From UBA952 sp044361535 (GTDB lineage: Bacteria > Bacteroidota > Bacteroidia > Flavobacteriales_D > Crocinitomicaceae), in NCBI GenBank assembly GCA_044361535.1, contig JBIKIQ010000008.1:78918-142917 (forward strand): a DNA stretch of 64,000 bases, read 5' to 3'. The translations under genes and the position numbers were made by a program. Shown piece by piece: positions 17,802 through 26,133 of this stretch (position 1 is the first letter of the stretch; each line of letters opens with the position of its first letter). The notes below the pieces were generated by a model. The model made no database searches. It saw nothing but the letters and a program-made list of their open reading frames with translations, and was not told the DNA's origin.

Positions 17802-19070
17802 ATGTTAAAGAAATTTGTTTTTCTATTTTTACTGATAATCGTTTCTAGGGTTGGTTTGTCAACCCAGCTTTTAGTTCCTATGGATGAAACCCAAACCAAT
17901 CACCTGAAAGCCTATGGTGTTTCCTACTGGGCGCTTGAAAATGGGGTTGTGATCGAATGGTTGTTAAACTATAAAGGAGGTTCTTTTCTCTATCCGCATT
18001 TAGCAACTATTCAAGAGGAACTTGATATACGGGGAGTTAAATACCAAGTACTAACAGATGGACAGGTTAACCAAATAAAAAATCAAATTGCAGACCCAGA
18101 AGTGAATATGGAAGTGATTCAATTAGAAAAATCACCAAAAATTGCTGTATATTCTCCTCCAGGAACTCAACCTTGGGATGATGCTGTAACTATGGTCCTA
18201 GAATATGCGGAAATTCCATACGATAAAATTTATGATTCAGCGATTGTTATGGGAGTTTTGCCTAAATATGATTGGTTGCACTTACATCATGAAGATTTTA
18301 CAGGTCAATATGGTAAGTTTTATGCGAGTTTTAGAAATTATCCATGGTATCGAGAACAGCAAACAATGGCTGAGCGAGATGCTAAAATGCTAGGATTTGA
18401 TAAGGTTTCTAAGATGAAATTGGCTGTAGCGCTTAATTTGAAAAATTTTGTTGTTGGAGGAGGTTTTCTTTTTACAATGTGCAGTGGGACAGATAGTTTT
18501 GATATTGCTTTATCAGCCGAGGAAACTGATATTTGTGAATACATGTACGACGGGGATGGGGCAGATGGAAATGCACAAAATAAACTTGATTATTCTAAAA
18601 CTTTCGCCTTTAAGGATTTTAGATTGGTAATGGATCCAATGGTTTATGAATATTCAGATATTGACGGGACGGATTTACACCGTACGGGAGTGGTGACTGA
18701 AGAAACGGATTTATTTACCTTGTTTGATTTTTCGGCAAAGTGGGATGTGGTGCCGACAATGTTAACGCAATGTCATACTGATGAAGTCAAAGGTTTTATG
18801 GGACAAACAACAGATTTCAGAAAGTCTTTAATTAAAAATAATGTGCTAATTCTAGGGGAAAATAAAGCACTTGGGACAGCGAAATATATTCATGGTGAAT
18901 TTGGGCAAGGTACATGGACTTTCTATGCAGGACATGATCCTGAAGATTACGAACATCGAGTGGGGGATCCACATACTGATTTGAATTTACATCCAAACTC
19001 ACCAGGATATCGATTAATTTTGAATAATATTCTTTTTCCAGCGGCTAAAAAGAAAAAACGCAAAACTTAG
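17802..19070 (+). CDS. Uncharacterised secreted protein (database name often 'asparagine synthetase B')
   Basis: 422 residues. The ATG at 17802 is preferred over TTG codons at 17793 and 17796. The signal peptide (KKFVFLFLLIIVSRVGLS) is followed by LLVPMDETQTNHLKAYGV, a conserved start in a Bacteroidota family. Other marks are LHLHHEDFTGQYG, GGGFLFTMCSGTDSFD, ILGENKALGTAKYIHGEFG and FYAGHDPEDYEHRVGDPHTD. From memory, homologues are often labelled asparagine synthetase B, but I see neither the N-terminal Cys amidotransferase nor an SGGxDS synthetase motif. A periplasmic amidotransferase-like or hydrolase fold is possible; I assign no function. Confidence 0.6.
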   Translation: MLKKFVFLFLLIIVSRVGLSTQLLVPMDETQTNHLKAYGVSYWALENGVVIEWLLNYKGGSFLYPHLATIQEELDIRGVKYQVLTDGQVNQIKNQIADPEVNMEVIQLEKSPKIAVYSPPGTQPWDDAVTMVLEYAEIPYDKIYDSAIVMGVLPKYDWLHLHHEDFTGQYGKFYASFRNYPWYREQQTMAERDAKMLGFDKVSKMKLAVALNLKNFVVGGGFLFTMCSGTDSFDIALSAEETDICEYMYDGDGADGNAQNKLDYSKTFAFKDFRLVMDPMVYEYSDIDGTDLHRTGVVTEETDLFTLFDFSAKWDVVPTMLTQCHTDEVKGFMGQTTDFRKSLIKNNVLILGENKALGTAKYIHGEFGQGTWTFYAGHDPEDYEHRVGDPHTDLNLHPNSPGYRLILNNILFPAAKKKKRKT

Positions 19071-19071
19071 T

Positions 19072-19500
19072 ATGAAATGGATTGTGCAGAACGAAAATGA
19101 ATTGGCGATTATCGCCCCACAAATCATTGAAAATATGCCGAAATCAGGAGTTGTATTGATTGAAGGACAAATGGGTGCTGGAAAAACAACTACTGTACGA
19201 TCTATATTATCAAATATTTCTTACGATTCTTTTAAAGGTTCTCCAACTTTTTCTTTGGTAAACGAATATTCGTCTAAGACAGAAAATTCAATTTATCATT
19301 TCGACCTTTATAGAATAGAACATCCATCCGAATTACAGCAAATTGGAATAGAAGAATATTTTGATAATGGTTCATTGAGTTTCATTGAGTGGCCTGAAAA
19401 AAGTTTAGATTTTCTTCCAGAAAATAAAATTTGGATGTATATTAGTGTAGGTATTGACAACGAACGAATAATTGAATTAAAAAATGATTACAGATCCTGA
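19072..19500 (+). CDS. tsaE: tRNA threonylcarbamoyladenosine biosynthesis ATPase TsaE
   Basis: ATPase of the t6A37 tRNA-modification complex (TsaB-TsaD-TsaE). 142 residues. Walker A is GQMGAGKTT (32-40). SPTFSLVNEY and the family hallmark HFDLYRIEHPSELQQIGIEE are intact, followed by FIEWPEKS. Starts 1 nt after the preceding stop, and its last 17 nt overlap the next gene, so translation of the pair is probably coupled. Confidence 0.95.
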   Translation: MKWIVQNENELAIIAPQIIENMPKSGVVLIEGQMGAGKTTTVRSILSNISYDSFKGSPTFSLVNEYSSKTENSIYHFDLYRIEHPSELQQIGIEEYFDNGSLSFIEWPEKSLDFLPENKIWMYISVGIDNERIIELKNDYRS

Positions 19501-20704
19501 ATTATTAAAAGGACTCATGCAGCAGGGAAGCCTTTTGCCAAAAGAGGAAATGTTAGAGATAAAACGAAAGAAAGGGAATCTTTTTATTGGTGTTCCTAAG
19601 GAAGTTGCTTTTCAAGAAAGACGAGTTGGACTTGTGCCAGAGGCTGTTTCTTTATTGGTTTCCAATGGACATCGTGTAAGGGTAGAAGCAGGCTGTGGCT
19701 TGGGGTCAAATTTTTCGGATAATGAATATAGTGAAGCCGGAGCTGAAATTTGTATTGATCGAAAAGAAATTTACCAATGCGATATAATTGTTAAGGTAGC
19801 TCCACCAACTGAAGAGGATGCAGATTTATTGGCTGGTAATCAAACATTGATTTCAGCCTTACAAATTGCTACTCAACCGAAAGAGATTCTTAAAAAATTG
19901 ATTCAAAAGAAAGTAACTGCTGTTGCTTGGGATTACATTCGAGATGAAGAAGGAGTGTTTTCAGTGGTTCGTACTTTGGGTGAAATTGCAGGAACAACGT
20001 CACTTTTAGTGGCGGGAGAATTATTGTCGTCTTTTTCATCAGGTAAAGGGATGATGTTAGGAGGAATTGCAGGTGTTCAACCAACAGAGGTAGTAGTTAT
20101 TGGAGCTGGAACAGTGGGTGAATTTGCAACACGGGCTGCTCTTGGTTTAGGTGCGTCAGTGAAGGTTTTTGATAATTCGCTTTCTAAATTAAGAAGATTA
20201 CAAAATGACTTAGGATCAAGAGTTTACACATCTATAATTCAACCAAAGGTTTTAGCAAAGGCTATTCGAAGAGCAGATGTGGTTATCGGGGCATTACGCT
20301 CTCCAATTGGTCGTACACCTTGTGTGGTTACCGAAGCAATGATTGAGTCCATGAAAACAGGCTCTGTTGTGGTAGATGTAAGTATCGATCAAGGCGGGTG
20401 TTTTGAGACAAGTAGGGTAACAAATCATATTGAACCAACTTTTGTCAAGCATGGAGTTGTGCATTATTGCGTTCCAAACATTGCTTCAAGAGTTTCAAGA
20501 ACGGCTTCGTTTGCTTTGTCTAATATTTTTTCACCCATTATTTTGGAAATGGGTAAACATGGCGGATCGGGCGAGTTAATTGCTCGCAATGAAGGATTTA
20601 GAAATGGAGTCTATATATACAAAGGCGTTCTTACCAGTGAAGTACTAGGAAAAGTATTCGATTTGAAATACAAAAACATTGAGTTACTTATTCCAAGAAT
20701 TTAA
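19484..20704 (+). CDS. Alanine dehydrogenase / NAD(P) transhydrogenase alpha-like enzyme
   Basis: 406 residues, related to alanine dehydrogenase (L-alanine + NAD+ to pyruvate + NH3). Visible motifs: GVPKEVAFQERRVGLVPE (arginine for substrate carboxylate), IIVKVAPP (K104), Rossmann VVIGAGTVGEFA, DVSIDQGGCFETS and VVHYCVPNIASRVSRTAS. It has an extra N-terminal ~30 residues compared with classical Ald. At the site of the usual catalytic His (YLHLA) this protein has ALQIA (Q127), so the classical mechanism may not apply. The start overlaps tsaE by 17 nt; the stop overlaps the next ATG (TAATG). Confidence 0.78.
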   Translation: MITDPELLKGLMQQGSLLPKEEMLEIKRKKGNLFIGVPKEVAFQERRVGLVPEAVSLLVSNGHRVRVEAGCGLGSNFSDNEYSEAGAEICIDRKEIYQCDIIVKVAPPTEEDADLLAGNQTLISALQIATQPKEILKKLIQKKVTAVAWDYIRDEEGVFSVVRTLGEIAGTTSLLVAGELLSSFSSGKGMMLGGIAGVQPTEVVVIGAGTVGEFATRAALGLGASVKVFDNSLSKLRRLQNDLGSRVYTSIIQPKVLAKAIRRADVVIGALRSPIGRTPCVVTEAMIESMKTGSVVVDVSIDQGGCFETSRVTNHIEPTFVKHGVVHYCVPNIASRVSRTASFALSNIFSPIILEMGKHGGSGELIARNEGFRNGVYIYKGVLTSEVLGKVFDLKYKNIELLIPRI

Positions 20705-21138
20705 TGTTTACTCCTTTAAACTTACCCAACGCTCCTTTAAGAATTACTGAAAAAAATCAAAAGCGCTACGTAACTTGTTTGTTGCGAAGAAAACAGATTG
20801 TCTTAACACCAGAAGAATGGGTACGTCAGCATTTGATTCATTATTTGGTTGTTCACAAATCACTGGCTCAAGGGCGCTTAGCTGTGGAAGTAAGTCTCAA
20901 AGTAAATTCACTCTCGAAGCGCGCAGATATTGTCTATTACGATGAAACTTTACAACCTCAACTCGTAGTCGAATGCAAAGCACCGGAAGTAAAACTCACC
21001 TCTGAAACGGTTTTTCAAATCGCCACATACAATTCTCAATTAAACTCCAAATTTCTTCTCATCTCAAACGGTTTAGATCATTTTATTTTTGAAAACAGGG
21101 ATGGAAGATTAGTTTCGTTGGATGATTTACCCGATTGA
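20704..21138 (+). CDS. Stand-alone HsdR N-terminal (HSDR_N_2) nuclease-fold protein
   Basis: 144 residues. Matches the N-terminal nuclease domain of type I restriction R subunits: NQKRYVTCLLRRKQIVLTPE, then the PD-(D/E)xK-like core ADIVYYDETLQPQLVVECKAP with the E-C-K catalytic pair, then QIATYNSQLNSKFLLISNG. There is no helicase domain and no HsdM/HsdS gene nearby, so it is not a working type I system. Orphans of this size are common in Bacteroidota and their role is unknown. The ATG overlaps the previous stop by 1 nt. Confidence 0.8.
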   Translation: MFTPLNLPNAPLRITEKNQKRYVTCLLRRKQIVLTPEEWVRQHLIHYLVVHKSLAQGRLAVEVSLKVNSLSKRADIVYYDETLQPQLVVECKAPEVKLTSETVFQIATYNSQLNSKFLLISNGLDHFIFENRDGRLVSLDDLPD

Positions 21139-21144
21139 TTAAAT

Positions 21145-22350
21145 TTAACTTCGCCCCGCAATAAACCCAGTCGTCCAGGCTGCCTGAAAATTAAATCCAC
21201 CAGTAATTCCATCAATATCCAGGATTTCTCCTGCAAAATGCAATCCGGGAAGTAGTTTACTTTCCATCGTTTTGAAATCAATTTCAGAAAGTGAAACGCC
21301 TCCGGCTGTTACGAATTCTTCTTTGAAAGTTGTTTTGCCACTTACTTCGTAGCGATCATTCAACAAGGTGTTTACCAATTTATTGATATTCTTTTTACCT
21401 AAATCTTTCCATCGAACTTCGGGATTAATTTCAGATTTTGACAACAAAAACATCCAAAGTCGATTAGTAAGTGGAAATGGGTTGATATTTCCTATCATCT
21501 TTCCCCCATGAAGAGATGATACTTCTTCAATCTGTAAACGAAGTTCATGTTCCTTTACCTCGTTTAACCAATTCACTAAAATTGCAAAATGATAGTTCTT
21601 TTCATTCAAAATGCGCGCTCCCCAGGCTGAAAGTAAAAGAATTGCCGGACCACTCATTCCCCAATGTGTTATCAAAAGCGGGCCTTTCCCCATCAATTTT
21701 GTTCCCTCTACTTTTACAGTTGCCTTTTCAACCACATTACCCATCAATTCGCAAATCGGATTTTTCGGCATATTGAAGGTGAAAAGCGATGGAACTGGAT
21801 CTATAATCGTATGTCCGAGTTCTTCAATCCAAGTCATGCTTGATTTTTTTGGTTGACCACCTGTGGTAACAATAACCTTATTTGCATTAAAGTTTGATTC
21901 AGGAGTGAATAGGATAAATCCTTTTTCTGATCTCTCAATTTTTTGAATGGAAGCATTCATAATCACTTTAATTCCAAATTGATTTGCTTCGTTCAGAAAG
22001 CAATCTATAATTGTTTGTGAATCATTTGATTGTGGAAAAATACATCCATCTGGATACGTTTTCATTAAAATACCTCGTTTCTTAAACCACTCAATTGTAT
22101 CATTTGCATTGAATTGCTCGAAGGCCTTACGTAAGTAGTTTTCACCCCTTGGGTATTTACCTGCCAATTCTTTATTGTCAAAACATGCGTGAGTTACATT
22201 GCACCTTCCTCCGCCTGAAATTTTAACTTTCGCAAGTACTTTACTTGATTTCTCGTAAATTACAACTTCGTCTTTCGGATGGTGAATCTTCGCTGAAATA
22301 GCGGCAAAAAAACCGGCAGCCCCACCTCCAATAACGGCAATTTTTTTCAT
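21145..22350 (-). CDS. HI0933-like FAD-dependent flavoprotein (BaiN/YhiN family)
   Basis: 401 residues. The dinucleotide-binding start is MKKIAVIGGGAAGFFAAISA. The family hallmark KISGGGRCNVTHAC is followed by VIVTTGGQPKKS, TAGGVSLSEID and AGEILDIDGITGGFNFQ at the C-terminus. These cytoplasmic flavoproteins are often named aminoacetone oxidase-family or BaiN; real substrates are mostly unknown. It starts 3 nt after the lptD stop and is probably cotranscribed with it. It converges with the HSDR_N_2 gene over a 6-nt gap. Confidence 0.88.
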   Translation of the reverse strand: MKKIAVIGGGAAGFFAAISAKIHHPKDEVVIYEKSSKVLAKVKISGGGRCNVTHACFDNKELAGKYPRGENYLRKAFEQFNANDTIEWFKKRGILMKTYPDGCIFPQSNDSQTIIDCFLNEANQFGIKVIMNASIQKIERSEKGFILFTPESNFNANKVIVTTGGQPKKSSMTWIEELGHTIIDPVPSLFTFNMPKNPICELMGNVVEKATVKVEGTKLMGKGPLLITHWGMSGPAILLLSAWGARILNEKNYHFAILVNWLNEVKEHELRLQIEEVSSLHGGKMIGNINPFPLTNRLWMFLLSKSEINPEVRWKDLGKKNINKLVNTLLNDRYEVSGKTTFKEEFVTAGGVSLSEIDFKTMESKLLPGLHFAGEILDIDGITGGFNFQAAWTTGFIAGRS

Positions 22351-22353
22351 GAA

Positions 22354-24894
22354 TTATAAGAATACGGGTGGTTTTCTGAAATCCAATTTTGCATCGCGCA
22401 ATAAATTTGAAGTATTGCGAATAGTAAGTAAAAAGCTTTTATTAGTTCCAACTGGTGTCCAATAGAAAGATAAATCCCAACAATGCAGGTTTCGACTTAC
22501 GGATAGGAAAGCGTTTGAAATTTTAAATTCTTTTAAATCAAAATTAAGATTCGAACCTAATTTCCATCTACGTGTGAAACTTATATCTCCCTGAGAAACA
22601 AGCGTATGAATTACATTATAATTGTCTGGATTTGTTTGACTCTTAAACGTATTCGCATTTATACCTACAACATGCGAGAAATTGATTTTCCAAGGAATAT
22701 CAAATTGCTGTAAGAATTCAGGATGTAAGGCAAAATAGTTGAAATCAGAATTCCAATTGGTGTTTAGATCTTCTTTTTTCTCCTCAATTATCTCACGGCT
22801 TTTTTTAGGAGCTATGGTTAAAGTTGTCGTAAAGTTCGTAGATAAAAAGCGTCCTAGTCCTTGGTTTTGAGTAAGGGCATAATTGGATTGGTTTTTTCCT
22901 GTTGCAGCATCCCAAGCATATGGACTAAAATTAGCTGAAGAAACAAAGTTTATCCAATTTGCCGGACTTATTCGAAGATTTAGAGATATATTGGACAAAT
23001 TCATGGAGTCTTTCATGAAATCATAGTTTCCTGTGATTGAAAATTGATCTACTAAACGTGTTTTTGAATAACCAGTTAGAGTGTCTTTAGTGGATTTTTT
23101 CTTTAATTCAAAGGTGTTATTAACACCAAATGTTAAGAAACTTGACGTATTACCATAACTTGCTTGATATATACTCTTTTCAAAAGGAGAATATGAGATA
23201 AGTGATTGTCCTGCACCGGCAAATGCTGTTGATAGGGTGTTTAGACCTGGAACGTAACGATAACCAATGGTTGGGGTCATTAAATGTCTCACTATCGGTT
23301 GTTTTTTTCCAATGAATCGATAATATGAATAAACCACAGTTGTTAAATTCACATTTAAATTGAAATCATGTGCCATCCCAAACTTTTGAACCGTATCTGT
23401 TTTTGAGTTGTCAATCACAGGGTTGTACACTTTAGTGATTTGTTGAAAGTTAATTTTGTTTGAATAGCTTATGCTCGGGTTTATTTTAATGGCATTTTTG
23501 AAAAGACCGAATGTAGTTTGCAAGGCCATTTGTTGCGAAAATCCATTAAAAAATTGATCTGAAATTAGATTAAAAGCGCCTTGATTTAATAATGAATCCG
23601 CAAAAGTTGATCTGTTTTGTCCTTCCAATGCATAGGTAAACCCAGTTCGCTCAATCATTTTTTGGAATTCATTTGTTGGATTTTTAACCAATTTTTTAAA
23701 AGGAAAAACTCGATTAAGATTCACATTCAATACAGGACTTACCAATGCAATATTTTTTGTTATTGAATTTTGTCGAACCGAAAGTTTCATTCCAGTTGTT
23801 AATGGTTTTCCTGGGAAATTTCGACTTAAGTTGACATCTGAGTTAAAGCTATTATTGAAAAAGGTTGGATTTAACGGGTCTAAGCTGTTTTTTGATTGGT
23901 TATCAGAAATAAAGTTAACGCTGGATGCAAAACTCCAATTGGGATTTGATTTCGGATCTTTTCTGTGCGACCAAATTACACTTACCTTAAAAGGCTTTTC
24001 ATTGCTCGGGAAACCACTAAAAAATTGCTGAAAACCTACACTTAACTTTCCTGAATACCCATATCTTTTTGCATAATCTAAATCATTTCTTAATCCCCAA
24101 CTTCCTCTGTTATAGAGATTGGCATACAATGTTGTTTGAAGTTGATCATTAATCGGAATGTAATAACCTAAATTTTGAATTCCAAAACCGTAGGTAGAAA
24201 GAGGTACAAATTCGGGGAATAAAAATCCTTTGTTTCGTTCTTTTGTATTTAAGGGAATGGCACTAAAAGGTAATCCGAGCGGAGTTGGAACTCCATTGAT
24301 GTACAAATTCATAGGGCCTGTTACAATTCTTTTTTCTGGAATTAAAACCGCCTTCGAAAGTTGAAAATGGTAATGAGGTTCGTCTTGGTCACATGTGGTG
24401 TAGCGACCTTTTATAAAATGTATTTCATCATTAGCTTGCTTTTTTGCCGTCTCCATGTGAAGATAGGTTTCTTCCTGTTTAATATTTGTTTCCTCAATAA
24501 AACCTCTCTTTGAATTTAAATTATACCGAATTTTTGCTGCTTCAATTTTCTCAGCCCCATCTGTAAATATTGGTAATTCAATTCTTGAACTATCTTTTTC
24601 TAACCTGTAGGATGCCATTATTTCATTCTTCTCAAGATCAATGAGGATGTAACCCGCAACCATATTAATTCCAGACATTTCCACTTTTGCATTACCCCAT
24701 AAATAGATTTTTCTATTTACAAGGTCAGTATACAAAGAATCCTTGGCATTATATACGATTATTTCAGAAATAGACTCATCATTGATGTAAATGGTATCCT
24801 TTTTCTCACCGTTTTGAGCTAAACTTGGCGAATTGACAAAGATTATCAACATTGTAAGGAAGAAAACTATTGATATGGAATGAATCTTGCCCAA
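22354..24894 (-). CDS. lptD: LPS-assembly outer-membrane protein LptD
   Basis: 846 residues. After a signal peptide (SIVFFLTMLIIFVNSPSLAQ) comes an OstA/LptA-like jellyroll (about 45-200: KIYLWGNAKVEMSGINMVAG, LNSKRGFIEETNI, YTTCDQDEPHYHFQ). It is followed by a long beta-barrel with PLGLPFSAIPL and many aromatic strands. In this phylum LptD has this compact form and places lipopolysaccharide in the outer leaflet with LptE. The C-terminus is strand-like (LDFRKPPVFL). It is divergent from the cell-wall amidase gene across a 64-bp gap holding promoter-like boxes on both strands. Confidence 0.87.
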   Translation of the reverse strand: MGKIHSISIVFFLTMLIIFVNSPSLAQNGEKKDTIYINDESISEIIVYNAKDSLYTDLVNRKIYLWGNAKVEMSGINMVAGYILIDLEKNEIMASYRLEKDSSRIELPIFTDGAEKIEAAKIRYNLNSKRGFIEETNIKQEETYLHMETAKKQANDEIHFIKGRYTTCDQDEPHYHFQLSKAVLIPEKRIVTGPMNLYINGVPTPLGLPFSAIPLNTKERNKGFLFPEFVPLSTYGFGIQNLGYYIPINDQLQTTLYANLYNRGSWGLRNDLDYAKRYGYSGKLSVGFQQFFSGFPSNEKPFKVSVIWSHRKDPKSNPNWSFASSVNFISDNQSKNSLDPLNPTFFNNSFNSDVNLSRNFPGKPLTTGMKLSVRQNSITKNIALVSPVLNVNLNRVFPFKKLVKNPTNEFQKMIERTGFTYALEGQNRSTFADSLLNQGAFNLISDQFFNGFSQQMALQTTFGLFKNAIKINPSISYSNKINFQQITKVYNPVIDNSKTDTVQKFGMAHDFNLNVNLTTVVYSYYRFIGKKQPIVRHLMTPTIGYRYVPGLNTLSTAFAGAGQSLISYSPFEKSIYQASYGNTSSFLTFGVNNTFELKKKSTKDTLTGYSKTRLVDQFSITGNYDFMKDSMNLSNISLNLRISPANWINFVSSANFSPYAWDAATGKNQSNYALTQNQGLGRFLSTNFTTTLTIAPKKSREIIEEKKEDLNTNWNSDFNYFALHPEFLQQFDIPWKINFSHVVGINANTFKSQTNPDNYNVIHTLVSQGDISFTRRWKLGSNLNFDLKEFKISNAFLSVSRNLHCWDLSFYWTPVGTNKSFLLTIRNTSNLLRDAKLDFRKPPVFL

Positions 24895-24904
24895 TAAGAG
24901 ACTT

Positions 24905-24912
24905 TATTTTTG
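24905..24912 (+). promoter_or_regulatory. TATTTTTG -7-like box of the amidase operon
   Basis: Exact TAnnTTTG match 46 nt before the amidase ATG, in the 64-bp gap with lptD. A TTG (24887-24889) lies 15 bp upstream, shorter than the ideal spacing. Confidence 0.4.
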
Positions 24913-24933
24913 TTGAATATAAATTTACGGATA

Positions 24934-24941
24934 CAAATCTA
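24934..24941 (-). promoter_or_regulatory. TAGATTTG -7-like box of lptD
   Basis: Exact TAnnTTTG match on the minus strand, 39 nt before the lptD ATG, facing away from the amidase box. The two elements would give divergent transcription from one short gap. Confidence 0.4.
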
Positions 24942-24958
24942 TTAAAATTGTAAACGCT

Positions 24959-26128
24959 ATGCTAACTAATAAATTATCGGTATCAGTTTATTTTGTTTTA
25001 TGTTGCTTTATTTTTTCATTTCAGACCTTTTCTCAAAATTCTGTCATCAAAACTGTTGTCATTGATGCAGGACATGGTGGTCATGATTCAGGATGTCTCG
25101 GGGCATCAAATTACGAGAAAACAGTCTGTTTGTCAATTGCATTAAAAGTGGGCGAATTAATTAAAAGCTCATTTCCGAATGTAAAAGTGGTTTATACCCG
25201 TGACAAAGACGTTTTTGTAGAATTGCACGAAAGAGCTGCTATAGCTAATCGAAATAAAGCAGATTTATTTATCTGCATTCATGCCAATTCAGCCTCGCCA
25301 AGTGCCTATGGTGCAGAAACATATGTTTTGGGATTACATAAAACAGACTCTCAAAAGCAAGTGGCAGAGCGAGAAAATAGCATTATAAAGTTAGAGCAAG
25401 ACAATGGGGCGCGTTATAAAAATATTGATCTTTCACCCGATGCTCTCATTGCCATTCAACTACAAATGTCCGTATATCTGGATCAGTCCATTTTGTTTGC
25501 TGAGCGCGTACAGTCTGAATTCAAGGCAATTGGACGACACGATAGGGGAGTGCGTCAAGCGGGATTTTTAGTTTTGCATCAAACAACGATGCCAAGTGTG
25601 TTAATAGAAACTGGTTTTTTAACAAATCCTTCGGAAGAGCAGTTTTTAGGAAGTAAAGATGGGCAAGAGCAAATGTCGACATCCATTTTTAAAGCTTTCA
25701 AACGGTACAAGAACAAATTAGAAGGAATAAGTGAGGAAGTAAGCAATGATAAAGTTGAAAACAAATCACCCGAATTTGAAAACAAAACTGGAACTATTAC
25801 AAAAGATGAAGAGGACAAGAATAACTCAATCACAACCGAAGTTAATCAAAGTGAAACTACAGGAAAAGTTATTTTCAAAATTCAATTTGATATGTCTGAT
25901 AAGCAGATACCATTAAATTCTAATCGATTCAAAGGATTAAAGACAGATGAATACATGCATAATGGATCATATAAGTATGTAACAGGTGATTTTGTAAATG
26001 ATTTTAATGGAGCCAACACGTATAAAAATGAAGTACGAAAATTAGGTTTTTCAACGGCATTTGTTGTTGCATTTTTAGATGGAGAAAGGATTAATTTGGA
26101 AAAAGGTATTAAATTAGCACAAAATTAA
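24959..26128 (+). CDS. N-acetylmuramoyl-L-alanine amidase (Amidase_3)
   Basis: 389 residues; cleaves the amide between MurNAc and the stem peptide in the periplasm. A signal peptide (YFVLCCFIFSFQTFSQ) precedes the zinc amidase domain (about 29-255). Zinc and catalytic residues are in VIDAGHGGHDSG, YTRDKDVFVELHERAAIAN, FICIHANSA and LIETGFLTN. A Glu/Asn/Thr-rich linker leads to a C-terminal region (about 300-389, KVIFKIQFDMSDKQIPLN...VVAFLDGERI) that resembles a SPOR-like or Bacteroidota amidase tail domain. The next gene follows after 5 nt. Confidence 0.92.
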   Translation: MLTNKLSVSVYFVLCCFIFSFQTFSQNSVIKTVVIDAGHGGHDSGCLGASNYEKTVCLSIALKVGELIKSSFPNVKVVYTRDKDVFVELHERAAIANRNKADLFICIHANSASPSAYGAETYVLGLHKTDSQKQVAERENSIIKLEQDNGARYKNIDLSPDALIAIQLQMSVYLDQSILFAERVQSEFKAIGRHDRGVRQAGFLVLHQTTMPSVLIETGFLTNPSEEQFLGSKDGQEQMSTSIFKAFKRYKNKLEGISEEVSNDKVENKSPEFENKTGTITKDEEDKNNSITTEVNQSETTGKVIFKIQFDMSDKQIPLNSNRFKGLKTDEYMHNGSYKYVTGDFVNDFNGANTYKNEVRKLGFSTAFVVAFLDGERINLEKGIKLAQN

Positions 26129-26133
26129 AATTG

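Noticed and set aside
20704..21138. Remnant of a type I restriction-modification system
   Set aside because: No HsdM, HsdS or helicase traces nearby; the short protein is complete and sits in a housekeeping gene run.
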